DNA of 30,266 nt from an uncultured Eubacteriales bacterium (lineage in GTDB: Bacteria > Bacillota > Clostridia > Oscillospirales > Oscillospiraceae), in assembly GCA_900545515.1 (NCBI GenBank), contig UQZA01000029.1:1-30266 (forward strand), in the 5' to 3' direction. Below, one piece after another: positions 7,741 to 15,310 of this stretch (position 1 is the first letter of the stretch; each line of letters opens with the position of its first letter). The position numbers and the translations under genes are program-made. The notes under the pieces are model-generated. The model saw nothing but the letters and a program-made list of their open reading frames with translations. It was not told where the DNA came from and made no database searches.

Positions 7741-8250
7741 TTACAGAAGGAGGATGGCCAGGGCGGCCCCGGCGCAGAGTCCCAAAGCCCGGTAGCAGCG
7801 AAGCCGCCCCGCCTTCTCCGCCTCCACCCGCTCCAGCTCCTTCCGGCAAGCTTCCTGAGCGGCGGCCAGGCCCCGGAGCTGCCCGGCCAGGTCCAGCTGC
7901 CCCAAACTCTTGCCCAGCTGGGAAAGTAGACTGCGGCAGGCCTCTGGCAGCTCCCGGTCCCGGGCCAGGGTCAGGGCCACGCAAGCCGGCGCCTCCGACA
8001 CATCTCCCCGCCGCAACTCCTGCCCCAGGGTCCCGAAGAATTTTCCCACCGGCCCTGTACACGCCGAGGCCAGAATGGCGCACAGCTCCGGCAGCTCCGT
8101 CATCTGGTATTCCATCTGGCACTGCATCAGCTCCAGGCCGTTCTGCAGCTGCTGCAAGCACCGCTGCAGGCCTGTGTAGCTTGCAGCCATGGAAAATCCG
8201 CAGGCCCCGCAGGCGCCCACTACACAAATGGCACCGATCCACTGTATCAT
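7741..8250 (-). CDS. spoIIIAB: Stage III sporulation protein AB
   Basis: A 169-residue protein with an N-terminal hydrophobic helix (about 3-22, QWIGAICVVGACGACGFSMA), a helical soluble domain and a C-terminal hydrophobic helix (CYRALGLCAGAALAILLL). It resembles GspF-type cytoplasmic domains and is expected to partner the ATPase SpoIIIAA. Family pattern: GLQRCLQQLQNGLELMQCQM, then LGKSLGQLDLAGQ. Start at ATG 8250 overlaps the spoIIIAA stop as ATGA and has AGGAG ahead. The frame is open 55 codons further upstream without support. Confidence 0.92.
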   Translation of the reverse strand: MIQWIGAICVVGACGACGFSMAASYTGLQRCLQQLQNGLELMQCQMEYQMTELPELCAILASACTGPVGKFFGTLGQELRRGDVSEAPACVALTLARDRELPEACRSLLSQLGKSLGQLDLAGQLRGLAAAQEACRKELERVEAEKAGRLRCYRALGLCAGAALAILLL

Positions 8251-9149
8251 CCTGTATGCAACTCCTCTACCGTATAAGTCTGGTCCGGCTGCAGCACCAC
8301 AGCCGTTTGAAACATTCCTGTTTGCAGCAGCCGCCGGTATACCGGGCGGCGGTGCAGATCCTCCACGCTCCAGGCGTGGGCCGTGGCCAGGAAGCGAACG
8401 CCGCAGTAACTGCACTGCTCCATGGCGGCGCAGTCCTCCAGGGCGGTGATTTCATCCACGGCAATCCACTTGGGCCCCATAGACCGGAGCAGCAGCTCCA
8501 TGCCTTCTGCTTTACTGGCTCCCGTCAGCACATCGGTACGGCTGCCGGTCTGGAATTGGTAGCCCTGGTACAAGGCCGGAAACAGCTCCCCCCGCTGGTC
8601 CGCAACGGCCACTGCCTCCCCTTTGCCATCGGAGATTTGGCGGATCAGGTCCCGCAGCAGGGTGGTCTTTCCTGCCCCCGGGGGACCCAGGATCAAGGCA
8701 GAGCCTGTCCCCAGCCGGTCCGGCAGACCGGCAGCCAGCCCGGGAAAATCCCGGGCCACCCGAATGCACACCGAACGCAGCTCCTTCATTCCGGTCATTT
8801 TCCCCTCTCGTACGATCGCCGTACCGCACAAGCCCAGCCTGTGGCCGCCGCGGGCCGTGAGATAGCCCTGGGCTATGCTCCATGCGGCGTAGGCGGAAAA
8901 GCGGGAGGCCGTGTTGACCGCATAGCTCAAGTCCTCCGTACCCACCCGGCGGCAGCTGGGAAAATACTCCTCCCCGCCTGCCGCCAGCAGGGGCGGCTGC
9001 CCCAAATGCAGGCGGATCTCCCGCACCTGCTTGTCCAGCCCGCCTCCGTCCACAGGCTCCCGGAGCCAGGGGGGCAGCAGCTCCAGCAGCTCTCTCCAAT
9101 AACAAATCATGCTCTCAACTCCCATTGCCACCATATGAGGCCCGTCCAC
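8247..9149 (-). CDS. spoIIIAA: Stage III sporulation protein AA, ATPase
   Basis: An up to 300-residue cytoplasmic ATPase of the secretion/AAA type that powers the SpoIIIA complex in the mother cell. Walker A is GPPGAGKT (residues 155-162, Lys161); Walker B is KWIAVDEI with Asp232-Glu233; the family-typical ATAHAWSVEDLHRRPVYRRL follows. I chose GTG 9149 because of the strong GGGGGAGG eight bases upstream. An internal ATG at 9110 (MICYWRELLELLPP) also has GGGAG at good spacing and matches where many homologs begin, so the first 13 residues may not be translated. First gene of the spoIIIA operon; sigma-E control is expected from the family, but I could not find a convincing sigma-E site. Confidence 0.92.
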   Translation of the reverse strand: MDGPHMVAMGVESMICYWRELLELLPPWLREPVDGGGLDKQVREIRLHLGQPPLLAAGGEEYFPSCRRVGTEDLSYAVNTASRFSAYAAWSIAQGYLTARGGHRLGLCGTAIVREGKMTGMKELRSVCIRVARDFPGLAAGLPDRLGTGSALILGPPGAGKTTLLRDLIRQISDGKGEAVAVADQRGELFPALYQGYQFQTGSRTDVLTGASKAEGMELLLRSMGPKWIAVDEITALEDCAAMEQCSYCGVRFLATAHAWSVEDLHRRPVYRRLLQTGMFQTAVVLQPDQTYTVEELHTG

Positions 9150-9180
9150 CGGATATACCTCCCCCTGCCCGGCGGTGTAT

Positions 9181-9230
9181 AAAAAACTGCCGCAAAGGGG
9201 ACAAGCCTTGACTTGTCTGCTTTGCGGCAG
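9181..9230 (-). terminator. Intrinsic terminator between the zinc peptidase gene and spoIIIAA
   Basis: Minus strand: CTGCCGCAAAG, an inner hairpin GACAAG/CTTGTC, then CTTTGCGGCAG and TTTTTT. The outer stem is 11 perfect pairs, extended by 6 inner pairs across a two-by-two internal loop. It stops transcripts from the TIGR04255/peptidase unit before they enter spoIIIA. The start of spoIIIAA is only about 30 bases further on. Confidence 0.93.
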
Positions 9231-9250
9231 GATGGATGGGAACGGACGGC

Positions 9251-9961
9251 TCAGTCCCGGCGCCGGCGGCTGTTTCCGCCGAAGAGGACCAGGAGCCGGA
9301 GCAGCTGGGTGAGGGATACGGCCAGGGCGGCCACGTAGGTCAGAGCGGCAGCCCGGAGCGTCTTCCGCGCTCCCTTCATCTCCTCGTCATAGAGAAGGTG
9401 GCCGGATTCTATGGCGGCCAGGGCCCGGCTGCTGGCATTGAACTCCGTGGGGAGGGTCACCAGCTGGAACAGAGCCGCCAGGCCAAAGCAGGCAATGCCG
9501 GCGTAGACCAGATAGTACATCTGGGGGCTGTAAACGGAAAACAACAGGCCCACCAGAATCAGCGGCATAGACAGCCTGGAGCCGATGTTGGTAATGGGGA
9601 CAATGGCGGTGCGAAGCCGGATGGGGGCGTAGCCCACGGCGTGCTGCACCGCATGTCCGGCCTCGTGGCAGGCCACGCCGATGGCTGCGGTGGAGGTGTT
9701 GTCATAGACCTGGTCCGACAGGCGGATGACGTTGGCCTTGGGATCGTAGTGATCCGTCAGGTTGCCGGAGATGTGCTCGATCCGGACGGCGGTGAGGCCG
9801 TTGGCATCCAGGACCCGGCGGGCGGCCTGGGCCCCGGTAATTCCCCGGCGGGAATACTGGGTGGAGTAGCGGCGGAAGGTGCTGTTTACGTTGGCGCTGG
9901 CCCACATGGCCAGAAGCACCGCCGGCAGCACCAGGACGACATAAGTCCAATCAAAAAACAA
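9251..9961 (-). CDS. Membrane zinc metallopeptidase, YugP family
   Basis: A 236-residue integral membrane protein of the YugP/Zn_peptidase_2 family (PF04298). An N-terminal helix (7-20) is followed by a soluble part and the zinc motif CHEAGHAVQH (His99, Glu100, His103). Then come two membrane helices (about 135-170) with LPTEFNASSRALA and a last helix near 208-227. The C-terminal tail NSRRRRD is basic, pointing to a cytoplasmic end. Biological substrate unknown. Start is a TTG at 9961 with AAGGAGG nine bases upstream; no ATG near it fits. It follows the TIGR04255 gene by 21 bases and is closed by the terminator at 9181-9230. Confidence 0.88.
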   Translation of the reverse strand: MFFDWTYVVLVLPAVLLAMWASANVNSTFRRYSTQYSRRGITGAQAARRVLDANGLTAVRIEHISGNLTDHYDPKANVIRLSDQVYDNTSTAAIGVACHEAGHAVQHAVGYAPIRLRTAIVPITNIGSRLSMPLILVGLLFSVYSPQMYYLVYAGIACFGLAALFQLVTLPTEFNASSRALAAIESGHLLYDEEMKGARKTLRAAALTYVAALAVSLTQLLRLLVLFGGNSRRRRD

Positions 9962-9982
9962 GATGGAATTCCTCCTTACAAC

Positions 9983-10771
9983 TTACAAAAGCTCCAGAGG
10001 CTCCAGAGCGTCATAGAGCCGCTGGGTGACGGCGCCCAGGAACAGGCTGCCAGCCTGCTGATGGAGGGTCTGCATGGCTCCGGCGGACAGGTTGATGGGT
10101 ACATTGCCGGACATGAACAGATCGTTGTCCAGAATGAAGCGAACCTCCTTGTCCTCCTGTCCGCCCCGCTTCACCATGCCGGGACCGGCGTGAATCTTGG
10201 CCCGGCAGCCACCCCGCAGGGCAATCTCCACATCCATGGAGCAGCGGGTGGTGGACGCTTCGTTCACATCCTCCTCCCCCAGGATGCCCAGATAACAGGG
10301 CTGGAACAGCTCCCGGAAGGGGACGCCCTCCAGGTCCAGATCCTTCCGGGAGAAGGCGTTGATGTACCGGAGACCCACCCGCTCATAATAGGCAGGCTTA
10401 TAAATCTGAATGAAGGCCGCCAGAGGCCGGTCCAGCTTTTTGGCAAAGTCCTCCCAGGAGGTGTACCGGGAGCTGGCCAGGGAGATGAATTTGCTGGTGA
10501 GATTGACCCGCCAGCTGCCGTCTGCTGCGGCGAACTGATAGTTAATGGTCTCCGGCTGGTTTTGCAGGGAGAAGTTCCCGGGCGTGCCGGCAATTTTAGG
10601 GGCGGGAATTTCCTTCCGGGCGCTGTACTGAGGGAATTCATCCCGAATGGCCTCCTGGAAATCTACAGGGGGCTTTGCGGCAATGGCCAGGATTTCAGGG
10701 AAGCGAAACTGGCAGATCACTTCCATCAGCTGATTTTTTTTGAGAAACCGGCGGGGCTCCTGAGAAAACAT
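9983..10771 (-). CDS. TIGR04255 family protein (sporadically distributed, function unknown)
   Basis: A 262-residue soluble protein. The pattern near the N-terminus (KKNQLMEVICQFRFPEI), the middle YYERVGLRYINAF and the strand-rich C-terminal half with ending NLSAGAMQTLHQQAGSLFLG fit the TIGR04255 family, known only as a patchily distributed family. No membrane segment, signal peptide or catalytic motif can be seen. Start at ATG 10771 has GGAG eight bases ahead; a GTG six codons earlier is poorly placed. It has its own near-consensus promoter (10819-10847) and is cotranscribed with the YugP-type peptidase. Family call from recognition, not from a search. Confidence 0.7.
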   Translation of the reverse strand: MFSQEPRRFLKKNQLMEVICQFRFPEILAIAAKPPVDFQEAIRDEFPQYSARKEIPAPKIAGTPGNFSLQNQPETINYQFAAADGSWRVNLTSKFISLASSRYTSWEDFAKKLDRPLAAFIQIYKPAYYERVGLRYINAFSRKDLDLEGVPFRELFQPCYLGILGEEDVNEASTTRCSMDVEIALRGGCRAKIHAGPGMVKRGGQEDKEVRFILDNDLFMSGNVPINLSAGAMQTLHQQAGSLFLGAVTQRLYDALEPLELL

Positions 10772-10818
10772 AGGGTGCGCTCCTTTCACAACGGCTGTGC
10801 GTCTTTTCTTTTGACTCT

Positions 10819-10847
10819 ATTATACCCGCATTTTACCAAAATGACAA
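10819..10847 (-). promoter_or_regulatory. Strong sigma-A promoter for the TIGR04255-peptidase unit
   Basis: Minus strand: TTGTCA (10847-10842), 17-base spacer, TATAAT (10824-10819). The start point is predicted some 40 bases before the ATG at 10771. It is back to back with the PAP2 promoter. Confidence 0.85.
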
Positions 10848-10879
10848 GGTTGTGGTTCCTGCTTTTGGGCATGGAATTC

Positions 10880-10908
10880 TTTACTTTTCTGTAAACTTTG
10901 CGTATAAT
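10880..10908 (+). promoter_or_regulatory. Sigma-A promoter for PAP2-hydrolase genes
   Basis: TTTACT (10880-10885), 17-base spacer, TATAAT (10903-10908). The predicted start point is about 20 bases before the TTG at 10937. Confidence 0.75.
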
Positions 10909-10936
10909 AAACCCAGCTTGGAAAGGAGGTATCGGT

Positions 10937-11857
10937 TTGACCGTTCTTCGCATGTTGGAGAGCCTGCGCGTTCCGGCCATGGACGGCTTGATGCAGGCGG
11001 TGACGGAGCTGGGCTCCGAGGTGTTCTTTCTGGTTGTGGCATTGGTGCTGTTTTGGTGCGTCAGCAAACAGGAAGGATATTACTTACTGACGGTGGGCTT
11101 TTTCGGCACGGTGCTCAATCAATTTTTGAAGCTCCTGTGCCGTGTGCCCCGGCCCTGGGTGCTGGACCCTGAATTTACCATTGTAGAATCTGCCAGGGCA
11201 GATGCCACAGGCTATAGCTTTCCCAGCGGTCACACGCAAAATTCCGTAGGGACCTTTGGCGTCCTGGGCCGGTGTGCCAGGCGGACCTGGGTCCGGATTC
11301 TGTGCGGCATTTTGATGATTCTGGTCCCCTTTTCCCGGATGTATCTGGGCGTCCACACCCCGGCAGACGTTTTGACTGCCGCCGGGACGGCTCTGGCCCT
11401 GGTGTTTCTGGTCAAACCTGCGGTGTACAGCAGGCGGTCCTGGGTCTTCCCCACCCTGCTCGCCGCCATGTCCGCCTGCGCCTTGGCCTTTGTGCTCTAT
11501 GTGGAGCTGACCCCCTTTCCCGGGGATATGGATCCCAAAAATCTGGCCGAGGGCGTAAAAAATGCCTACAGCCTTCTGGGAGCCTTGCTTGGCATGATTT
11601 TGGCCTATCTTCTGGATGAGAGAACAATTCATTTTCCGGTTCAGGCCCTTTGGTGGGCTCAGATTCTGAAGGTGATTGTGGGCCTGGGCCTCACCATGGT
11701 TCTTCGGGCGGTTCTGAAAGCGCCCCTCCTGGCTCTGACAGGGGGGCATGAGGCGGCCCATGGAATCCGGTATTTTTGCATGGTGCTGTTTGCCGGGGCC
11801 GTCTGGCCCCTCACCTTCCGGTGGTTTGGCCATTTGGGCGGGGGGAAGAGGTCATGA
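10937..11857 (+). CDS. PAP2 superfamily phosphatase, membrane-bound
   Basis: A 306-residue polytopic membrane protein. All three PAP2 acid-phosphatase motifs are present: KLLCRVPRP (KX6RP), YSFPSGHTQ (PSGH) and SRMYLGVHTPADV (SRX5HX3D). Substrates of such enzymes are lipid phosphates or diphosphates, for example phosphatidate or undecaprenyl diphosphate; the substrate here cannot be told. An extra C-terminal block of about four membrane helices follows the catalytic half. The start is TTG 10937, with AAAGGAGG seven bases ahead; this lies just after the predicted transcription start, while the upstream ATG-like positions do not. ATGA overlap with the hydrolase gene shows coupling. Confidence 0.9.
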   Translation: MTVLRMLESLRVPAMDGLMQAVTELGSEVFFLVVALVLFWCVSKQEGYYLLTVGFFGTVLNQFLKLLCRVPRPWVLDPEFTIVESARADATGYSFPSGHTQNSVGTFGVLGRCARRTWVRILCGILMILVPFSRMYLGVHTPADVLTAAGTALALVFLVKPAVYSRRSWVFPTLLAAMSACALAFVLYVELTPFPGDMDPKNLAEGVKNAYSLLGALLGMILAYLLDERTIHFPVQALWWAQILKVIVGLGLTMVLRAVLKAPLLALTGGHEAAHGIRYFCMVLFAGAVWPLTFRWFGHLGGGKRS

Positions 11858-12801
11858 TATTTTTGTGGATTGTCTTGGCTTTGGTCATACTGGCCCTGGC
11901 GGTCAGCTATCTGGGGTTTCGCATTGCCTGTGTCCGGGGGCATGAGTACCCCTGGGAGGATGACGCCCAAATGCAGAAAAAAATTGGACCCAGCTACGCG
12001 GCTCTGGTAAAGGGCGGCGTGGACTGGCTCCGGCAGCAGAGGCCCCGGGATCTGTACCTCACCAGCTACGATGGCCTTCGGCTCCATGCACGGTGGGTCC
12101 CGGCGGATTGCCCCAGAGGTACTGTCATCCTCTTCCATGGTTGGCGCAGCAGCATCGTGGGGGATTTCAGTCCCAGCATGCCGGTGTACCACGATCTGGG
12201 CTTTAACCTCCTGCTTGTGGACCAACGGGCCCAAAACGGAAGCGCAGGCCGGTACATCACCTTCGGCGTCCGGGAGAGCCGGGACGTCCGGCCGTGGGTC
12301 GAGCTGCACAACCGGGAATTTGGCCCGGAACCAGTGTTCCTGGGAGGCGTGTCCATGGGGGCTACCACGGTTTTAATGGCCGCTGGGGGGCCTCTGCCGG
12401 AAAACGTCCGGGGGATTATGGCTGACTGTGGCTTCTCCTCCCCGTGGGAGATCATGGCAGCCGTGGCAAAGCACCGGGCTCATCTTCCGGCGTTTCCCAT
12501 GTTGTATTTAGTGAATTTCTGGTGCCGCCTCCTGGCCGGTTTTGACGGGAAGGAGGGCTCCACCGTTCAGGCCATGGCCCGGAACCGGCTGCCGGTCTTC
12601 TTTGCCCACGGCCAGGCCGACAACTTCGTCCCCTGGGCCATGACCCAGGCGGCTTATGACGCAGCTGATTGCGAGAAGGAATTGCTGCTGGTGCCCGGCG
12701 CCGGTCACGGCCGGAGCTATCTGGTGGACCAGGAGCGGTATCTGCAAATGTTGGAACGCTTCCTGAACCGGAATCTGCCTGCCAATGCCATTCCCCGGTG
12801 A
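11854..12801 (+). CDS. Alpha/beta hydrolase, N-terminally membrane-anchored
   Basis: A 315-residue serine hydrolase of the YqkD/FrsA-like group. An N-terminal membrane helix (about 2-20, IFLWIVLALVILALAVSYL) anchors it. The fold markers are ILFHGWRSS (oxyanion region), GGVSMGATT (nucleophile elbow GXSXG), FAHGQADNFVP (acid Asp) and VPGAGHGRS (catalytic His). LLLVDQRAQNGSAG is typical of the group. Start at ATG 11854 overlaps the PAP2 stop (ATGA). Substrate unknown; pairing with a lipid-phosphate phosphatase hints at a lipid ester, which is inference. Confidence 0.9.
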   Translation: MIFLWIVLALVILALAVSYLGFRIACVRGHEYPWEDDAQMQKKIGPSYAALVKGGVDWLRQQRPRDLYLTSYDGLRLHARWVPADCPRGTVILFHGWRSSIVGDFSPSMPVYHDLGFNLLLVDQRAQNGSAGRYITFGVRESRDVRPWVELHNREFGPEPVFLGGVSMGATTVLMAAGGPLPENVRGIMADCGFSSPWEIMAAVAKHRAHLPAFPMLYLVNFWCRLLAGFDGKEGSTVQAMARNRLPVFFAHGQADNFVPWAMTQAAYDAADCEKELLLVPGAGHGRSYLVDQERYLQMLERFLNRNLPANAIPR

Positions 12802-12907
12802 GGATGCACAGAAAACCATGTAAAGCCTACCGCCGGTGCGTCAGAACTGCCGTATCCTGCAGCGGAACCCATATCCAAATGAGCGAATCAAAAAGAGGTG
12901 CATGTTC

Positions 12908-13450
12908 ATGAATTACGCAACCATCAAAAACTGTGACATCGCCAACGGCCCCGGGGTTCGGGTCAGCGTCTTTGTATCCGGCTGTACCCGCCGCTGCAAG
13001 GACTGCTTCAACCGGGAAGCCTGGGACTTCCAGTATGGCGCTCCTTTCACCCAGGAGACCATCGACCAAATTCTGGCCTATTTGAAGCCGGATTATATCT
13101 GCGGCATCACCGTCCTGGGCGGGGAGCCATTCGAGCCCCAGAATCAGCCCGGTGTGCTGGAGCTTCTGCGCCAGGTCCGGGGGAAATATCCCAAAAAGTC
13201 CGTATGGGTCTTCACCGGTTACACCCTGGACGGCCACATCCTGTCCAAAAAGCTGGGTCCCTGGCCGGTAACCGAGGAGCTGCTGTCTTATATTGATGTG
13301 CTGGTGGACGGTCCCTTCCTTGCGGAGGAGAAGGACCTGTCTCTCCGGTTTCGCGGCTCCCGGAACCAGCGGCTCATTGATCTGAGGCAGACCCTCGCTT
13401 CAGGCCAGATCGTCCTATGGACCGACTGGCAGACAGAAAGGAGATCATAA
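12908..13450 (+). CDS. nrdG: Anaerobic ribonucleotide reductase-activating protein (radical SAM)
   Basis: A 180-residue radical-SAM activase that puts the glycyl radical on class III ribonucleotide reductase NrdD under anaerobiosis. Seen: the opening MNYATIKNCDIANGPGVRVS, the cluster motif CTRRCKDC (Cys26, 30, 33; CX3CX2C), LGGEPFEP and DVLVDGPF. ATG 12908 is preferred over ATG 12902 because the GAGG is nine bases away rather than three and because family members start with this sequence. It is followed 5 bases later by dut, a shared nucleotide-supply context. nrdD is not in the window. The 106 bases before it show no clear promoter. Confidence 0.93.
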   Translation: MNYATIKNCDIANGPGVRVSVFVSGCTRRCKDCFNREAWDFQYGAPFTQETIDQILAYLKPDYICGITVLGGEPFEPQNQPGVLELLRQVRGKYPKKSVWVFTGYTLDGHILSKKLGPWPVTEELLSYIDVLVDGPFLAEEKDLSLRFRGSRNQRLIDLRQTLASGQIVLWTDWQTERRS

Positions 13451-13455
13451 ACAAA

Positions 13456-13893
13456 ATGAAAATGCAAGTAAAACGGCTGAATCCCAGAGCAAAGCTCCCC
13501 ACCTATGGCACCGCCTTGTCTGCCGGAGCCGATTTATATGTCTGCCTGGAGGAACCCGTCACCATCCAGCCGGGGCAAACCGCTTTTTTGCCCACGGGTC
13601 TGGCCATTGCGGTGCCGGAGGGCTATGCTGGCCTGGTTTTCGCCCGCAGCGGCATGGCCTGCAAACGGGGGTTGGCCCCGGCCAATAAAGTTGGGGTTAT
13701 CGATGCGGACTACCGGGGTCAGGTGCAGGTGGCCCTGTACAACCACGGTCCTGAGGCGCAGACAGTCTGCCACGGAGACCGGGTGGCCCAGCTTTTGGTG
13801 GTTCCGGCGCTGTCTCCGGACATGGAAGAAGTGGAGGAGCTGGATGAAACTTCCCGGGGTTCCGGCGGCTTCGGCTCCACAGGAAGCAATTAA
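13456..13893 (+). CDS. dut: dUTP diphosphatase (trimeric dUTPase)
   Basis: A 145-residue trimeric dUTPase that hydrolyses dUTP to dUMP and PPi, keeping uracil out of DNA and feeding dTMP synthesis. The five motifs are in order: SAGADLYV, ARSGMACKRGL, NKVGVIDADYRGQVQV (catalytic Asp), GDRVAQLLVVP and the C-terminal RGSGGFGSTG loop. The ribosome site GGAG lies inside the nrdG end, about 11 bases ahead of ATG 13456. Its stop overlaps the stop of the convergent GNAT gene. Confidence 0.95.
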   Translation: MKMQVKRLNPRAKLPTYGTALSAGADLYVCLEEPVTIQPGQTAFLPTGLAIAVPEGYAGLVFARSGMACKRGLAPANKVGVIDADYRGQVQVALYNHGPEAQTVCHGDRVAQLLVVPALSPDMEEVEELDETSRGSGGFGSTGSN

Positions 13894-14381
13894 GGCAAGG
13901 AGACGCCGGCCTCTGCCCCCCAGGCTGGCTGCAGCTCCTTTTCCATCACATAATTGGTAAGGGCAATTCCACCCCGGATGACCTGCTGCTCCCGCAGCAC
14001 CCGGTAGCCCCTGTGGAGGAAAAAGGGCTTGGCTGTGATGGACGCATGTGTGGTCACCTTCTTCACCTGGACAGCCTGCTCCAGTCTCTGGCAAATTGCA
14101 GATGCAATGCCCTGACTTTGGTAGTCCGGATGCACGTACAGTCTGTCCAAATACCCGGTTTCATCCATGTCTCCAAAGCCGACTATCTCACCGTTCTGGA
14201 CTGCCACTACCGTATCATGGGCCAGAAATGACCGGTTCCATTGGTCTAGATCCACCATCCCCGTTGCCCACACGCACAGCTGCTCCTGGGTATAGTCTCT
14301 GGCATTTACCCGATGAACCGTATCGTAAAACAGCCGAGCCAAGGATTTGCAGTCTGAGGGCTGGTATGCCCTGATCGTCAT
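13890..14381 (-). CDS. GNAT family N-acetyltransferase
   Basis: A 163-residue GCN5-related acetyltransferase, of the YafP-like type by overall look. MTIRAYQPSDCKSLARLF opens the fold; the acetyl-CoA loop is LYVHPDYQSQGIASAI (QXXGXA); the C-terminal HASITAKPFFLHRGYRVLRE is typical. Acceptor unknown. GGAGGTCGATCAGA precedes ATG 14381. It converges on dut with a 4-base overlap of the stop codons and no terminator between them. Confidence 0.88.
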   Translation of the reverse strand: MTIRAYQPSDCKSLARLFYDTVHRVNARDYTQEQLCVWATGMVDLDQWNRSFLAHDTVVAVQNGEIVGFGDMDETGYLDRLYVHPDYQSQGIASAICQRLEQAVQVKKVTTHASITAKPFFLHRGYRVLREQQVIRGGIALTNYVMEKELQPAWGAEAGVSLP

Positions 14382-14415
14382 TCTGATCGACCTCCAAAGG
14401 TAGTTCTCCTGTAAA

Positions 14416-14444
14416 AATATAACATGCGGGCAGGAATCCGTCTA
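14416..14444 (-). promoter_or_regulatory. Candidate sigma-A promoter for the GNAT gene
   Basis: Minus strand: TAGACG (14444-14439), 17-base spacer, TATATT (14421-14416), about 35 bases before the GNAT start. The divergent tepA side (14445-14516) shows no equally good promoter. Confidence 0.5.
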
Positions 14445-14516
14445 CCCCCTTCCGTTCCTCATAGATTCTCCCATTTGGGAACATACTAGTGGAAAACAGA
14501 AGGGAGCACAAACTGC

Positions 14517-15239
14517 ATGCAGTCTGAACAGAAAAACCCGGACGCCGTGGAACAAAGCCGGGAGCAGGTATTGGAGCTGGGCTCCGACCTGACCAAGGGA
14601 AAAAACGGCAACATTTACACCCTCACGGTCATTGGTCAGATTGAGGGGCATCAGACCCTGCCAGAGACCGCCAAAACCACCAAATATGAGCATGTCCTGC
14701 CGCTTTTGGCGGGAATTGAGGAGAGCGACGAGATTGACGGCCTCCTGCTCCTCCTGAACACCGTCGGCGGCGACATTGAGGCCGGGCTTGCCATTGCCGA
14801 GCTCATTGCAGGCATGAAAAAGCCCACCGTCTCCCTGGTCCTGGGGGGCGGACACTCCATCGGCGTCCCTCTGGCGGTGTCTGCCAAACGGTCCTTCATC
14901 GCGCCTACGGCCAGCATGACCATTCACCCGGTGCGAATGACTGGGCTGGTGGTGGGCGCGCCTCAGACCTTCCGGTACTTCAACCGGATTCAGGAGCAGA
15001 TTGTGGACTTTGTCACCGCCAACTCCAAAATCTCCCGGGAGGATTTTGAAGGATATATGATGGCCACCGGCGAAATGGCCACCGATGTGGGGACCATCCT
15101 CTATGGCCGGGAGGCTGTCTCCTCCGGCCTCATCGACCGGCTGGGCGGCCTCCATGACGCTCTGGAATGCCTGCATAAAATGGTCTCCCCTCGCCGCCGC
15201 CCTCGCCGGAACCAGCCGGAAGCCAGCCAGCCCTCCTAA
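14517..15239 (+). CDS. tepA: ClpP/TepA-family serine protease (translocation-enhancing protein-like)
   Basis: A 240-residue cytosolic protease of the ClpP/crotonase fold. The middle carries LLLLLNTVGGDIEAGLAIAE, then LGGGHSIGVPLAVSA with nucleophile Ser114, and ASMTIHPVRMTG with the likely catalytic His137. It matches the TepA (YmfB) layout, which in B. subtilis lies next to spoIIIE and was named for a role in protein translocation. The C-terminal tail PRRRPRRNQPEASQPS is basic and disordered. GGGAG lies ten bases ahead of ATG 14517. Here ftsK/spoIIIE is 7 kb downstream. Confidence 0.85.
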   Translation: MQSEQKNPDAVEQSREQVLELGSDLTKGKNGNIYTLTVIGQIEGHQTLPETAKTTKYEHVLPLLAGIEESDEIDGLLLLLNTVGGDIEAGLAIAELIAGMKKPTVSLVLGGGHSIGVPLAVSAKRSFIAPTASMTIHPVRMTGLVVGAPQTFRYFNRIQEQIVDFVTANSKISREDFEGYMMATGEMATDVGTILYGREAVSSGLIDRLGGLHDALECLHKMVSPRRRPRRNQPEASQPS

Positions 15240-15262
15240 CCCCGGATCTTTTCTCCAATTTC

Positions 15263-15307
15263 AGAGGCTCCACCTGGAAAGGGGAATCCCTTCCAAATGG
15301 AGCCTCT
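15263..15307. terminator. Hairpin between convergent tepA and aminotransferase genes
   Basis: AGAGGCTCCA and TGGAGCCTCT are a perfect 10-bp inverted repeat, with a further GGAA/GGG-CCC/TTCC inner pairing. It lies between the two convergent stops. Neither side has a good U-tract, so it may be a weak bidirectional terminator or an RNA 3' end stabiliser. Confidence 0.5.
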
Positions 15308-15310
15308 ATC

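Noticed and set aside
8512..9105. 197-codon minus-strand frame inside spoIIIAA
   Set aside because: It is another frame of the SpoIIIAA gene; the Walker A-containing frame is the real one.
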